51,937 nucleotides of DNA, taken from positions 1 to 51,937 of the forward strand of contig JAKACX010000013.1 in the NCBI GenBank assembly GCA_021821055.1, given 5' to 3'. The stretch comes from Bacillota bacterium (GTDB lineage: Bacteria; Bacillota; Bacilli; Alicyclobacillales; SLC66). Position numbers and translations under genes: made by a program. Under the pieces are notes generated by a model, which worked only from the letters and a program-made list of their open reading frames with translations, searched no databases and had not been told where the DNA came from. Positions 16,681-26,818 of the stretch are shown here, in pieces; position 1 is the first letter of the stretch; every line of letters starts with the position of its first letter.

Positions 16681-17544
16681 GTGTCCATGCCGACGCTGAA
16701 AAAACGCACCATGGCGACCCTGATGTGGGGTCGGTTTCGTCGGAACCGGGCGGCGGTGTTGGGCGGTGCATTCGTTCTTTTCCTGATCCTGTGCGCCATC
16801 CTCGCTCCGGTCATTGCACCCTACTCATACATGCAGTCCAATTTCCTCGCCACCTACCAGAGCCCATCCTGGCAGCACTGGTTTGGCACGGACGAACTCG
16901 GCCGGGATATGCTCAGCCGGCTGTTGTTCAGCCTGCGCACCGCGTCCCTGATCGGCTTTGGCGCGGAGGCGGTCGAACTGACCCTGGGCCTCCTTGTGGG
17001 GGCGATCGCCGGCTACCTCGGCGGCGCTGCGGACACCATCCTGATGCGCGTGGTGGACGTGGTGTACGGTTTCCCCAGCCTGTTGTTCGCCATCATCCTC
17101 GTGGTCATGCTCGGGCACTCCCTGTTCGCCATCCTGATCGCCGTCGCGGCCACCAGTTGGGTGACCATGGCGCGGATCGTGCGCAGCCAGGTCATCGTGG
17201 TCAAGCAGTCGGACTACATCGCCGCCGCGCGGGGGATGGGCGCAAACTGGTGGCAGATCCTGAGGCGCTACGTACTGCCAAATTCCCTAGGCCCGATCGC
17301 CGTCACGGTCACGTTCGGCATCCCGGCCAACATGATGGTCGAATCGGCGCTCAGCCTGCTCGGACTCGGCGTGCAGCCGCCGACGCCCAGCTGGGGCGCA
17401 CTGATTGCAAACGGTGAACAGGCGATGTTCTCTTTCCCCTATCTGCTCGCCTTTCCGGCGGTCACCTTTGCCATGACGCTCCTGGCTTTCACGTTTTTTG
17501 GCGACGGTTTGCGCAATGTGTTTGACAGCAAGAGCATGCACTGA
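16681..17544 (+). CDS. ABC permease, DppC/OppC type
   Basis: This 287-residue protein has an N-terminal cytoplasmic tail with the OppC_N-type helix (about 28-50), then the permease domain. The EAA loop is around SDYIAAARGMGANWWQILRR (about 178-197). The TDELGRDMLSRLL motif is typical of DppC. The start is GTG at 16681, 8 bases after GGAGG; an ATG two codons later is an alternative. It partners with the DppB-type permease, 23 bases upstream. Confidence 0.9.
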   Translation: MSMPTLKKRTMATLMWGRFRRNRAAVLGGAFVLFLILCAILAPVIAPYSYMQSNFLATYQSPSWQHWFGTDELGRDMLSRLLFSLRTASLIGFGAEAVELTLGLLVGAIAGYLGGAADTILMRVVDVVYGFPSLLFAIILVVMLGHSLFAILIAVAATSWVTMARIVRSQVIVVKQSDYIAAARGMGANWWQILRRYVLPNSLGPIAVTVTFGIPANMMVESALSLLGLGVQPPTPSWGALIANGEQAMFSFPYLLAFPAVTFAMTLLAFTFFGDGLRNVFDSKSMH

Positions 17545-17619
17545 CCGCACCGGGCGGCCGCGCGGGAAGCGTCGAAGTCCGGAATGGCAAGAGAGACCCC
17601 CGGGACAGGATGTGACGGT

Positions 17620-18607
<988 letters not shown>

Positions 18608-18615
<8 letters not shown>

Positions 18616-19624
18616 GACGCCGCTGCTCGAAGCAAGTGAACTCACCAGGCGGTTTCGCAGCCGCCAGGGTGTCATGAGCGCGGTTGACCGCGTGTCGTTT
18701 CGCCTGATGCGGGGCGAGCATCTCGGTATCGTGGGGGCGAGCGGAAGCGGCAAGTCCACGGTCGCGAAACTTGTGCAGCGGCTGCTGCCTGCGACCGAAG
18801 GACACATATACTACTCGGGCAGGGACGTGACGAATCTCGGGGAGCGCGCCCTGCGGCCCCTGCGCCGGCGGATCCAGTCCGTCTCGCAAAACCCGTACGC
18901 GTCGCTTTTCCCGAACAAGTCGATCGGGCAGAATATCGTCGAACCCATGCTCCTGCACCGCATGGGTTCGCCAAAAGAGCGGATGGACAGCGCGATGCGG
19001 CTCATGCGGCAGGTGGGCGTGCCGTCCGAACAGTTCTACGCCTTTCCGCATGAAATCAGCGGGGGCCAGCAGCAACGCATCGCCATCGCTCGCGCCCTGG
19101 CGTTGCATCCGGAACTCCTGATTCTGGATGAGGCGGTGTCCAGCCTGGACGTGTCGATTCAGGCGCAGATTCTGCACCTGCTGGTGGAGTTGCAGGGACA
19201 ATACTCGCTGACATACCTCTTTGTGTCGCACAATCTCGCCGTCGTGCGCATGATCTGCACGCAGGTGGCCGTCATGTTCCTCGGGCGCATCGTCGAACTC
19301 GGGCCCGTCAGCGAGATTTTCTCACACCCGGCCCATCCGTACACGCAGGCGCTGCTCGCCGCGGTGCCGGATTTCTCGTCGGCGAGGCCAGCTGGCGCGG
19401 ACGTCCCGCAGGAGGTTGATTCCGAACCGGAACCGCCGTCTCCGTACCGACTGCCGTCGGGATGCCGATATCGGACGCTGTGCCCCATTGCGACGCAGCG
19501 CTGTGAGAGCGAGGAGCCGCAACTCCGCACGGTTGGGGCGGGCCAGCACGCGGCGTGCCACTATTCCGGCGGCGCGGAGGCTGAGCCGGATCCGGCGCGT
19601 ACCGAGAGGGAGGGTGTTCGATGA
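18608..19624 (+). CDS. ABC transporter ATPase, DppF/OppF type
   Basis: The 338-residue second ATPase starts at ATG 18608 after AAGGAGGG, overlapping the DppD-type gene by 8 bases. Walker A is GASGSGKST, the signature ISGGQQQRI, Walker B LLILDEAVSSLD, and the H-loop VSHNLAV. The C-terminal cysteine-containing region (GCRYRTLCPIATQRC) is typical of OppF-like ATPases. Its stop overlaps the nanE start (ATGA), which ties transport directly to amino-sugar metabolism. Confidence 0.9.
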
Positions 19625-20373
19625 GCAGGGGCGTTCACGAATCGATGCACGGCGGTCTCGTCGTATCTTGCCAGGCATTTCCTGGGGAACCGCTGTACGG
19701 CGCCCCGACGATGGCGCAGATGGCGATGGCGGCGGAGATCGGCGGAGCGGTCGGGATTCGCGCGAACGGTCCGGACGACATCCGCGCCATCCGCGCCGTC
19801 ACGCAGCTTCCGGTGATCGGCATCTACAAGCGGATGTACGAGAACTCTTTCGTATACATTACGCCCACCATGAAGGAGGTCGACGAGGTGGTGGCGGCCG
19901 GAGCGGATATTGTCGCCGTGGACGCCACGGCGCGGCGGCGCCCGGACGGGCAGGGGACGGTGGATTTCCTGCGCGCGATCCGCGCGCGCCACCCGGTTTT
20001 GGTGATGGGGGACGTGGCCACACTGGAGGAGGGTGTGCTCGCCGCCGGCGCCGGAGCGGACATCGTCTCCACGACGCTGTCAGGCTACACCGCTCAGAGC
20101 GAGGCGCACGACGGTCCGGATTTCAATCTCCTCGCGCAACTGGTCCGCACGCTTGCGGTCCCGGTGGTGGCGGAGGGGCGCATCTCCACGCCCCAGGAAT
20201 GCGCGCGCGCGTTCGCGCTCGGCGCATTTGCCGTCGTGGTGGGCAGCGCCATCACGAGACCGCAGGACATCACGCGCAGGTTTGCGGCGGCCACGCCCCG
20301 CGGGGCGGTCGCGCCGCCGGGAAACGGAGTCGGGGCGCAGATCATGGCGCAGCACGAGGTGTCGGGCGGTTGA
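19621..20373 (+). CDS. nanE: N-acylmannosamine-6-phosphate 2-epimerase (NanE)
   Basis: This 250-residue TIM-barrel protein matches NanE: VSCQAFPGEPLYG near the N-terminus, GAVGIRANGPDDI, PVIGIYKR, YITPTMKEV, and the phosphate-binding end VVAEGRISTPQE with AVVVGSAITRP. It converts ManNAc-6-phosphate to GlcNAc-6-phosphate in sialic-acid or ManNAc use. The N-terminus is slightly extended and the last 25 residues are a non-conserved tail. It is translationally coupled to the ATPase upstream and lies 33 bases before the ROK kinase gene. Confidence 0.9.
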   Translation: MSRGVHESMHGGLVVSCQAFPGEPLYGAPTMAQMAMAAEIGGAVGIRANGPDDIRAIRAVTQLPVIGIYKRMYENSFVYITPTMKEVDEVVAAGADIVAVDATARRRPDGQGTVDFLRAIRARHPVLVMGDVATLEEGVLAAGAGADIVSTTLSGYTAQSEAHDGPDFNLLAQLVRTLAVPVVAEGRISTPQECARAFALGAFAVVVGSAITRPQDITRRFAAATPRGAVAPPGNGVGAQIMAQHEVSGG

Positions 20374-20406
20374 TGGACGAATCGGCGCAGGGGGCGGGGG
20401 AATGGC

Positions 20407-21318
20407 GTGACCTATATCATCGGGGTCGACATCGGAGGGACGAAGACGCGCGCGGGAATCGTGTCGCAAGCCGGGAAGGTGGCGCGCAGTGTGCAGTTGG
20501 AGACACCGGCCGGCGCGGGTCCGGACGCGGTGCTCACAACGTGCTGCGAAGCGGTGCGCAGCCTCCGGACGTCCGCGCCGGGAGCCGTCGTGGGGGTGGG
20601 CGTGGCCAGTGCGGGACGGATTGACCATAGCGGAGTGGTCGCGTTTAGCACGGCGACCTTCCACGACTGGCAGGGGGTGGATCTGCGTCGGACCGTCGCC
20701 GGGCGTACCGGACTGCCGGTGACGGTCGAGAATGACGCCAACGCGGCCGCTTTCGGCGAGGCCTGGATCGGTGCGGGAGCAGGCTGCGGGTCGGTCGCGC
20801 TCATCACGCTGGGAACGGGCGTGGGGGGCGGACTGGTGGAGCGCGGACGGCTGATTCACGGGCAGTCGGGAGGCGCGGCGGAGATCGGCCATCTGCTGTA
20901 CCGCGCTGGAGGACGGCGTTGCCCCTGTGGCTACGCGGGATGCTTTGAGCCTTATCTGTCGGTGCGGGCGCTGGCGGACGAGTACGCGCGCATCGCCGGA
21001 GGAGCCGCGGACGGCAAGGTGGTCTTCGCCGCCTACCGCGCGGGTAATGCGACCGCCCGCGATCTCGTCGGGGATTGGATGCGGACGCTTGCATCACTCG
21101 TGTTTTCAGTGCAGAATGCGTATGATCCCGAGTGTATAGTGATTGGCGGCGGAGTCATCGAGAGCGCCGCCGACTGGTGGGCGGATTTCCATGCCGGATT
21201 GGCAGACTTGCCCGTTTCCGTGAGTGTCCGGCCGGCCGCCCTGCGCGCGGACGCGGCCGTGGTGGGCGTTGCGCGACTCGCCTGGCTTCCGGGCGACACA
21301 AGGGAGGGCAGTGGATGA
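20407..21318 (+). CDS. nanK: ROK-family sugar kinase, probable N-acetylmannosamine kinase
   Basis: This 303-residue ROK kinase has an ATP-binding motif (GVDIGGTKTRAG), the catalytic Asp region ENDANAAAFGE, TLGTGVGGG and the ROK zinc site (EIGH with CPCGYAGC). It starts at a GTG at 20407 after a G-rich SD. Placed after nanE, the natural reading is ManNAc + ATP to ManNAc-6-phosphate, supplying NanE. Glucokinase or GlcNAc kinase activity cannot be excluded from motifs. The stop overlaps the regulator start (ATGA). Confidence 0.75.
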   Translation: MTYIIGVDIGGTKTRAGIVSQAGKVARSVQLETPAGAGPDAVLTTCCEAVRSLRTSAPGAVVGVGVASAGRIDHSGVVAFSTATFHDWQGVDLRRTVAGRTGLPVTVENDANAAAFGEAWIGAGAGCGSVALITLGTGVGGGLVERGRLIHGQSGGAAEIGHLLYRAGGRRCPCGYAGCFEPYLSVRALADEYARIAGGAADGKVVFAAYRAGNATARDLVGDWMRTLASLVFSVQNAYDPECIVIGGGVIESAADWWADFHAGLADLPVSVSVRPAALRADAAVVGVARLAWLPGDTREGSG

Positions 21319-22178
21319 GAAGATCGCGGCTTACAGACGCAGATCCCGTTCTGATGGTCCGTTCTGTCTACGACAGCATGACGAAGACGGAGCAAAAAGT
21401 CGCAGACCTCGCCCTGGACGATCCGGAATTCTTCATGTTCGCGACCGTCACGGACGTGTCGGAGCGCGCGGACGTTGGGGAGACCACCGTGATCCGTTTC
21501 TGCCGCAAGGTCGGATTTCGCGGGCTGCAGGAATTTAAACTGGCCATCGCGCAGCACCTGGCGCACCCGGAGGATCCCGCCTACGGTTCGGTTGAGTCGT
21601 CGGATTCACTGGAGACGGCCCTGGAGAAGATTGCCACGTATGATGTGCAGACCCTGCGGGACACCGCGAAACTGCTGCAGGCAGACAGCGTGAAGAAGGC
21701 GGCGGAGCGCATTCTTGTCGCGCGCCGGGTGTACGCCTTTGGCGTCGGTTCCTCGGGCATGACGGCACGCGATCTGGAACACCGTCTCATGCGTATCGGG
21801 GTGGCGGCGCACAGCGAGAGCGACGCGCACGTGATTGCCATGCTTTCCGCGCTCGCCGGCAGTGACGATGTCATCATCGGCATCTCGGCGTCGGGAAGTA
21901 CGAAGGACCTGATTGACGCGCTGACGATCGCCCGCCGCAACCATCCGTTCATCGTCTGCATCACGAACCACGCGCGGTCGCCGATCACGCACCTGGTCGA
22001 CGTGGCGCTGTTGACGGCCGCGCGCGAGACGCCGCTGCAGGGCGGGGCGCTCGGCACGAAAATCGCCCAGATGTATGTGCTCGACGCGCTTACGTCCGCG
22101 ATCGCCCTGGCGAACCGCGAGCGCGCGCAAAACGCGGTGGAGCGCACTGCCGAGGCGGTGGTGGACAAGCTGTTGTGA
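21315..22178 (+). CDS. RpiR/MurR-family transcriptional regulator with SIS domain
   Basis: This 287-residue protein has an N-terminal HTH_6 domain (about 1-85; TKTEQKVADL, DVGETTVIRFCRKVGFRG) and a C-terminal SIS sugar-phosphate-binding domain (about 125-260; GVGSSGMTARD and IGISASGSTKD). RpiR-type regulators sense phosphosugars; NanR of several Firmicutes and MurR belong here. Last in the amino-sugar operon and coupled to the kinase gene, it probably controls this operon and perhaps the divergent oxidoreductases, responding to ManNAc-6-P or GlcNAc-6-P. ATG 21315 is chosen because of the overlap and the GGGAGGG upstream. Confidence 0.88.
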   Translation: MRRSRLTDADPVLMVRSVYDSMTKTEQKVADLALDDPEFFMFATVTDVSERADVGETTVIRFCRKVGFRGLQEFKLAIAQHLAHPEDPAYGSVESSDSLETALEKIATYDVQTLRDTAKLLQADSVKKAAERILVARRVYAFGVGSSGMTARDLEHRLMRIGVAAHSESDAHVIAMLSALAGSDDVIIGISASGSTKDLIDALTIARRNHPFIVCITNHARSPITHLVDVALLTAARETPLQGGALGTKIAQMYVLDALTSAIALANRERAQNAVERTAEAVVDKLL

Positions 22179-22433
22179 CCGGCCCGGCGCGACCGGTTTG
22201 CGGCTTTGCGCCAATAAGCTGAACAAAATGTAATCGAACTTTCATGCAGGAAGTGGACAGGGCTGTTACAATCATGGTGTGCGTCAACCGGGGACGGCGG
22301 TTTCGGCCGGACGCGCGCCGGGCTGTCTTGCGCCCGTCGCGTTCCCTGTGGGCCGCGCGGCGCAGGAGCGCCGCAACCAACCGGTGGCCAGAGTCGCTGG
22401 CGTGGACATTCCGGAATAGATTGGTGTGAAGAC

Positions 22434-23741
22434 GTGGACAGCATTGCGCAAGCACAGGCGAGGGCCTTGTCAATGAAATGGAAGTGGCCGGTGTACCTCT
22501 TGGCCACGTACCCGATTACGGACTACATCCTTCATCTCCACCCGTGGGGTATCATCGGCCAGAGTTGGGCCAAGCTTGTTCTGTTCTATCTCATCTTTCT
22601 CACTGTCAAACTGCGTATGGCCGGCGCGCGCGCCGAGCGTTTCCCGACGCACCGGATGATCGGGTTCGTTGCGGTGCTGGGGGTTCTGTACGTCGTCATG
22701 GACACGCAGTATATCGGTGTTGCGCTGGCCGGATATGAAATTGACTATATGTACATGCTGATCGCTTTGCTGCTGCCCTACGTGCTGACCCGGGAAGATG
22801 TCGTTCCGATGCTCAAGCTGATCGTGTTCACCGGGTTTCTGCTGTCGCTGCACGGCGTGTACGAGTACATCATCGCGGCGCCCATCCCGTCGTTCTGGGT
22901 CAACCTGGGAGAACACGTCCGGACCCGCGTCTACTCGCTGTTCTGGAGCTCGAACGCGTTTGGTTCCTACATGGCGTTCATGGTTCCGCTGGCCATCGGC
23001 GTCGCTCTCCACGAGAGGGACCGCGGCCAGCGGATATTCTACTCGGTCGCGGCGGTGTTCTGCGCGGCGACATTGATCTTCACGGATACGCGCGGCGCGT
23101 GGCTGGCGTTTTTCGGCGCCATCGTGATCTTCACCTGGATGGTCGACAGGCGGCTGACATTTGCGGTGCTCGCGCTGGCGCTGCTGTCCTTTTTCTTCGT
23201 CCACTCCATCCGCGCCCGCTTCCAGGTATTCCTTTCGCCGGTCTACTGGAACAAGACGTTTGCCACCGGCCGCGTGTCGGAGTGGGAGCACGCGTATGAC
23301 AGGATGCGCTCGAATCCGCTGTTTGGGAAGGGGCTCGGCCGGTACGGCGGGGCCGTGGCCGCGCGCTACTTCAACGTCCAGTACGTCGACGGCTTCTACG
23401 CCTTCATGCTCGGCGAGACGGGTCTGCTCGGCCTGCTGGCCTTCCTTTCGCTTATCACGGTCTACCTGCGCGATGTCCTGCGCGTCTGGCGCAAGGAGAC
23501 CGACAGGCATGTGAAGTGGTTGCTTGCCGGTGTATTCTGCGCGATCATGGCGTTCACGCTGCACGCGTTCGTGGAGAACATCTACCAGGTGCCCGCGATC
23601 AACATGACGTACTGGCTGACCGGGTCGCTGGCGCTGATCTACAGCGCGGGCGGATTGAAGGAGCGTGCGCGCGCTGTGCGCCGCGCGGCCGCTCCCACGG
23701 TGAATCCCGCGGATGGGGCGCAGGGCGCTGCGTCGCCCTGA
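22434..23741 (+). CDS. O-antigen ligase/polymerase-like membrane protein (Wzy_C)
   Basis: This 435-residue protein has about ten to eleven membrane helices and the Wzy_C signature zone: FTDTRGAWLAFF, a large loop with TGRVSEWEHAYDRM, and FGKGLGRYGG. Family members join or polymerise sugar chains outside the membrane. In a Gram-positive organism this would act in exopolysaccharide or cell-wall glycan assembly. No glycosyltransferases lie nearby, so it is an isolated member. The start is uncertain: GTG 22434 gives the length above, while ATG 22473 behind GCGAGGG would be 13 residues shorter. A terminator hairpin follows. Confidence 0.75.
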   Translation: MDSIAQAQARALSMKWKWPVYLLATYPITDYILHLHPWGIIGQSWAKLVLFYLIFLTVKLRMAGARAERFPTHRMIGFVAVLGVLYVVMDTQYIGVALAGYEIDYMYMLIALLLPYVLTREDVVPMLKLIVFTGFLLSLHGVYEYIIAAPIPSFWVNLGEHVRTRVYSLFWSSNAFGSYMAFMVPLAIGVALHERDRGQRIFYSVAAVFCAATLIFTDTRGAWLAFFGAIVIFTWMVDRRLTFAVLALALLSFFFVHSIRARFQVFLSPVYWNKTFATGRVSEWEHAYDRMRSNPLFGKGLGRYGGAVAARYFNVQYVDGFYAFMLGETGLLGLLAFLSLITVYLRDVLRVWRKETDRHVKWLLAGVFCAIMAFTLHAFVENIYQVPAINMTYWLTGSLALIYSAGGLKERARAVRRAAAPTVNPADGAQGAASP

Positions 23742-23777
23742 ACCGGTCGGGGGCGCGACCCCGCGCCGATGAATGGA

Positions 23778-23813
23778 AGACGGCCCATCCGCGCTGCCGC
23801 GGGTGGGCCGTCT
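23778..23813 (+). terminator. Strong stem-loop terminator
   Basis: AGACGGCCCA pairs with TGGGCCGTCT, and inside it CCGCG pairs with CGCGG around CTGC, giving a 15-bp stem with one mismatch. It separates the Wzy_C-like gene from the copper operon. There is no T-run. Confidence 0.7.
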
Positions 23814-23825
23814 GGCGTGGCGCCC

Positions 23826-23854
23826 TTGACCGATGGGGTGCCGGGGTATAGTAT
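23826..23854 (+). promoter_or_regulatory. csoR: Promoter of the csoR-copA-copZ operon
   Basis: TTGACC (23826-23831), 17 bases, then TAGTAT (23849-23854), about 14 bases before the csoR start. The spacer holds G-tracts (ATGGGGTGCCGGGGTATA). G/C-tract operators with flanking TA steps are typical for CsoR, so autoregulation by Cu(I) release is likely; the exact operator is not resolved. Confidence 0.6.
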
Positions 23855-23867
23855 AGAGGCGGTGGTG

Positions 23868-24146
23868 ATGACGATGCATCCGTATCGGGAGCAGGTGGAC
23901 GATCTGCTGGCGCGGCTGCGCAAGGTGGAGGGGCAGATGCGCGGCATCCAGAAGATGCTGCAGGACGACCGGTATTGCATGGATGTCCTGGCGCAACTGG
24001 CGTCTGCCAAGGCGGCGTTGACCAAGGTGGAACTCGCCCTGCTGGAAAGTCACACGCGGGGCTGCGTGGCCGATGCGATACGCGGCGAAGACGGGGACGA
24101 GAAGATCGAGGAACTGATGAAGGTGGTGCGCTCTTACGCCAAGTGA
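23868..24146 (+). CDS. csoR: Copper-sensing repressor CsoR
   Basis: This 92-residue all-helical DUF156 protein starts at ATG 23868. The Cu(I) site is complete: C37 (DDRYCMDV), H62 and C66 (ESHTRGC), the C-H-C pattern of CsoR rather than the residues of FrmR/RcnR. The LRKVEGQMRGIQKM segment in helix 1 is the DNA-contact region of the family. Apo-CsoR represses; Cu(I) binding releases DNA. It is the first gene of an operon with copA and copZ, 62 bases upstream of copA. Confidence 0.93.
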   Translation: MTMHPYREQVDDLLARLRKVEGQMRGIQKMLQDDRYCMDVLAQLASAKAALTKVELALLESHTRGCVADAIRGEDGDEKIEELMKVVRSYAK

Positions 24147-24208
24147 GACCGCCGTAGGCGGCGCATCCTCAAACCGGCGTGGAGCGGGGAGATCTGGAGG
24201 GACGGGTC

Positions 24209-26476
24209 ATGGATGAGATCGTGGCGCATGTGGAGGACGGGAACGCGGACGGACGCAGCGGCGGGAACACGCGCGTGGAACTCGCGATCGGCGGAATGAC
24301 GTGCGCGTCGTGTTCGGCGCGGATCGAGAAAAACCTTGGACGCGCGGGCGGGGTGCTGCGGGCGTCCGTGAATCTGGCCGCGGAAAAAGCGACCGTCGAG
24401 TTTGCGCCGGGCGTCATCTCGTCTGACGACATTGTCCGGATTGTCGAAAAAACGGGATACGACGCGCGCGTGATTGACGAGCCCGACCTCGGTGAACGCG
24501 AGGACCAACTGGAGGCGTACGGGCGGCTCCGTGCGGCGTTTGTCGCGGGCGTCGCGCTTACGGCGCCGCTGTTTGCGCAGATGGTGAGCTCATTTGTACC
24601 GGGGCACGCCTTCATGCTGCCGGTCTGGCTGCAGATGACGCTCGCGACGCCGGTCCAGTTCATCGTCGGGTGGCGCTTCTACCGCGGCGCTTTTCACGCC
24701 CTGCGGGGCGGAGCGCCGAACATGGATGTCCTGGTGGCGCTCGGCACGTCGGCGGCGTACGTGTTCAGCGCGGTCGCCGTGGTGCTGCGCCTGCGCTCCG
24801 GCCTGTACTTCGATTCCGCGGCCGTCATCACCACGTTGATCCTGATGGGCAAGGTCCTCGAGCATCGGGCGAAGGCAAATGCCGTGCGTTCCATGCGGAC
24901 GCTTGTTCAGTTGCAGGCGAAACAGGCGTGCGTGTTGCGCGATGGGGCCGAGGTCCTGATCGCGACCGACGATGTGCGGGTCGGGGATGAAGTCCTCGTC
25001 CGGCCGGGAGAGCGCATTCCGGTCGACGGCGTGGTGCTGGCGGGTGAAACGGACGTCGACGAGTCGATGCTCACCGGGGAAAGCATGCCCGTGCACAAGG
25101 CGGCGGGCAGCGCGGTCTATGGGGCAACCGTGAACGGGTCGGCGGCGTGCCGCCTGCGGGCGACGAAGGTCGGCCGGGACACGGCGCTGGCGCAGATCAT
25201 CCGGATGGTCGACGAGGCGCAGGGTTCGAAGGCGCCTGTGCAGCAATTGGCCGACAGAGTGTCGGGCATCTTCGTGCCGATCATCCTCGGCGTTGCCGCG
25301 GCGGCGTTTCTCGGCTGGACGTTGCTCGGCGGATTTGTGCCGGCTCTTGTGACGGCCGTGGCGGTGCTCGTCGTCGCCTGCCCCTGTTCGCTCGGCCTCG
25401 CGACGCCGACGGCGATCATGGTCGGCACGGGCCGGGGAGCCGAGTACGGGATACTGGTCAAAGGCGGTCAAGCGTTGGAAATGGCGCACAAGATCACGGC
25501 AGTCGTCTTGGACAAGACGGGGACCGTCACGAGAGGGACTCTGGAGGTCGCCGACGTGTTCGCCCTGGACGGCGACAGGCAGTTGCTCCTGTCGCTCGCG
25601 GCGGGGGTCGAGCGGCAGTCAGAGCATCCGATCGGGGTCGCGATCGCCAAGTATGCGCGCGGACGGGGCATGACGCCGCCGACGGCGAGCGGGGTCGTGG
25701 CGCAACCCGGTTACGGAGTGACCGGCGAGGTGGACGGGCGACGCGTGGTGTTGGGCAACCGTGCGCTGCTGGAACGCGAGGGCATCTCCACCGCAGCGGA
25801 GACCATGGCCGCGGCCGGACGCGAGGCAGAAGGCAAGACGGTCATGTGGGCGGCGTTTGGTGGACGTCTGCTTGGATTCATCGCGCTGGCCGACGTGGTG
25901 CGCGAGACGTCGGCGCAAGCCATATCCGACCTGCGGGCTCTCGGTCTCGCGGTGTACATGATGACCGGGGACAATCGGCGCGCCAGCCAGGCGGTCGCGC
26001 AGCAGGCGGGCCTCGCGCCGGAAGAAGTGTTTGCCGAGGTGCGCCCGGAGGACAAGGCGCAGTGGGTGCGAAAATTGCGCGAACAGGGCCACGTGGTCGG
26101 CATGTGCGGGGACGGCATCAACGATGCGCCGGCTTTGGCCGAAGCGGACATTGGCTTCGCCATGGGGTCGGGCGCCGACGTCGCCCTCGAGACCGCCGAC
26201 ATCGCGCTGCTGCGCGGCGATCTGTCGGGCCTGGTGGACGCCGTGCGGCTGTCGCGCGCGACGATGCGCAAGATCCGGCAGAATCTATTCTGGGCGTTCG
26301 GCTATAATGTACTGGCCGTCCCGCTTGCCGCGTTCGGCTTTGTCAGCCCGGTGATTGCAGGTGGCGCCATGGCGCTGAGCTCTGTCAGCGTGGTGACAAA
26401 TTCGCTCTTGTTGCGGCGGTTTCGCCCGCTTCGCGCGCTTCCCGCGCACGCAGGAGAACGGCTGGAAAGGGGGTGA
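24209..26476 (+). CDS. copA: Cu(I)-exporting P1B-type ATPase CopA
   Basis: This 755-residue P-type ATPase has one N-terminal heavy-metal-associated domain (GMTCASC, C32 and C35), eight predicted membrane helices, the metal site CPC (391-393), the phosphorylation motif DKTGT (D435), the SEHP motif (conserved HP) and GDGIND (D635). It pumps Cu(I) out of the cytosol. Many Bacilli CopA proteins have two HMA domains; this one has one. ATG 24209 is preferred for its GGAGGG site. It works with CsoR (sensor) and CopZ (chaperone), which flank it. Confidence 0.95.
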   Translation: MDEIVAHVEDGNADGRSGGNTRVELAIGGMTCASCSARIEKNLGRAGGVLRASVNLAAEKATVEFAPGVISSDDIVRIVEKTGYDARVIDEPDLGEREDQLEAYGRLRAAFVAGVALTAPLFAQMVSSFVPGHAFMLPVWLQMTLATPVQFIVGWRFYRGAFHALRGGAPNMDVLVALGTSAAYVFSAVAVVLRLRSGLYFDSAAVITTLILMGKVLEHRAKANAVRSMRTLVQLQAKQACVLRDGAEVLIATDDVRVGDEVLVRPGERIPVDGVVLAGETDVDESMLTGESMPVHKAAGSAVYGATVNGSAACRLRATKVGRDTALAQIIRMVDEAQGSKAPVQQLADRVSGIFVPIILGVAAAAFLGWTLLGGFVPALVTAVAVLVVACPCSLGLATPTAIMVGTGRGAEYGILVKGGQALEMAHKITAVVLDKTGTVTRGTLEVADVFALDGDRQLLLSLAAGVERQSEHPIGVAIAKYARGRGMTPPTASGVVAQPGYGVTGEVDGRRVVLGNRALLEREGISTAAETMAAAGREAEGKTVMWAAFGGRLLGFIALADVVRETSAQAISDLRALGLAVYMMTGDNRRASQAVAQQAGLAPEEVFAEVRPEDKAQWVRKLREQGHVVGMCGDGINDAPALAEADIGFAMGSGADVALETADIALLRGDLSGLVDAVRLSRATMRKIRQNLFWAFGYNVLAVPLAAFGFVSPVIAGGAMALSSVSVVTNSLLLRRFRPLRALPAHAGERLERG

Positions 26477-26480
26477 CACG

Positions 26481-26687
26481 ATGGCGACTCTCGCGCTTGA
26501 TGTGAAGGGGATGACGTGCCAGGGGTGCGTCCGCTCGGTGGAGAAGGCGTTACGGGCGGTGGACGGCGTCCAGGATGTGACGGTCAGCCTGGAGAAGAAC
26601 CATGCGACGGTGGTTTTCGACGACAGCCGGGCGAGCGCGGCTGATTTTCGCGGCGCGGTGGAAGACGCGGGATACGACGTTCAGTAG
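26481..26687 (+). CDS. copZ: Copper chaperone CopZ
   Basis: This 68-residue HMA-domain protein carries the Cu(I) site MTCQGC (C13, C16) and the ferredoxin-like beta-alpha-beta pattern. It carries Cu(I) in the cytosol to CopA. It begins 4 bases after copA, with AAAGGGGGTGA as SD, and is the last gene of the copper operon. Confidence 0.93.
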   Translation: MATLALDVKGMTCQGCVRSVEKALRAVDGVQDVTVSLEKNHATVVFDDSRASAADFRGAVEDAGYDVQ

Positions 26688-26746
26688 GATGGCGGTTTGG
26701 CGGGCGCGGCGTCCGGATTTGTCCGGGCGTCCGCGCGCGACCCGGC

Positions 26747-26775
26747 TTGACAAGCGGTGCGCGGCGTTCAATACT
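26747..26775 (+). promoter_or_regulatory. fabF: Promoter of fabF
   Basis: A perfect -35 TTGACA (26747-26752), 17 bases, then AATACT (26770-26775). This supports an independent transcript for fabF and the glutaredoxin, starting around 26782. Confidence 0.6.
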
Positions 26776-26818
26776 GGTCTGTATGGTTCAGCGGAGATAT
26801 GCGAGGAGGCTGGCAAGG

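Noticed and set aside
14525-16771. 748-residue minus-strand frame across the binding protein and permease genes
   Set aside because: It is antisense to two well-supported genes, Arg/His-rich, without SD or motifs.
22470-24053. 527-residue frame antisense to the Wzy_C-like gene and csoR
   Set aside because: It reads through a terminator and promoter and has only biased composition.
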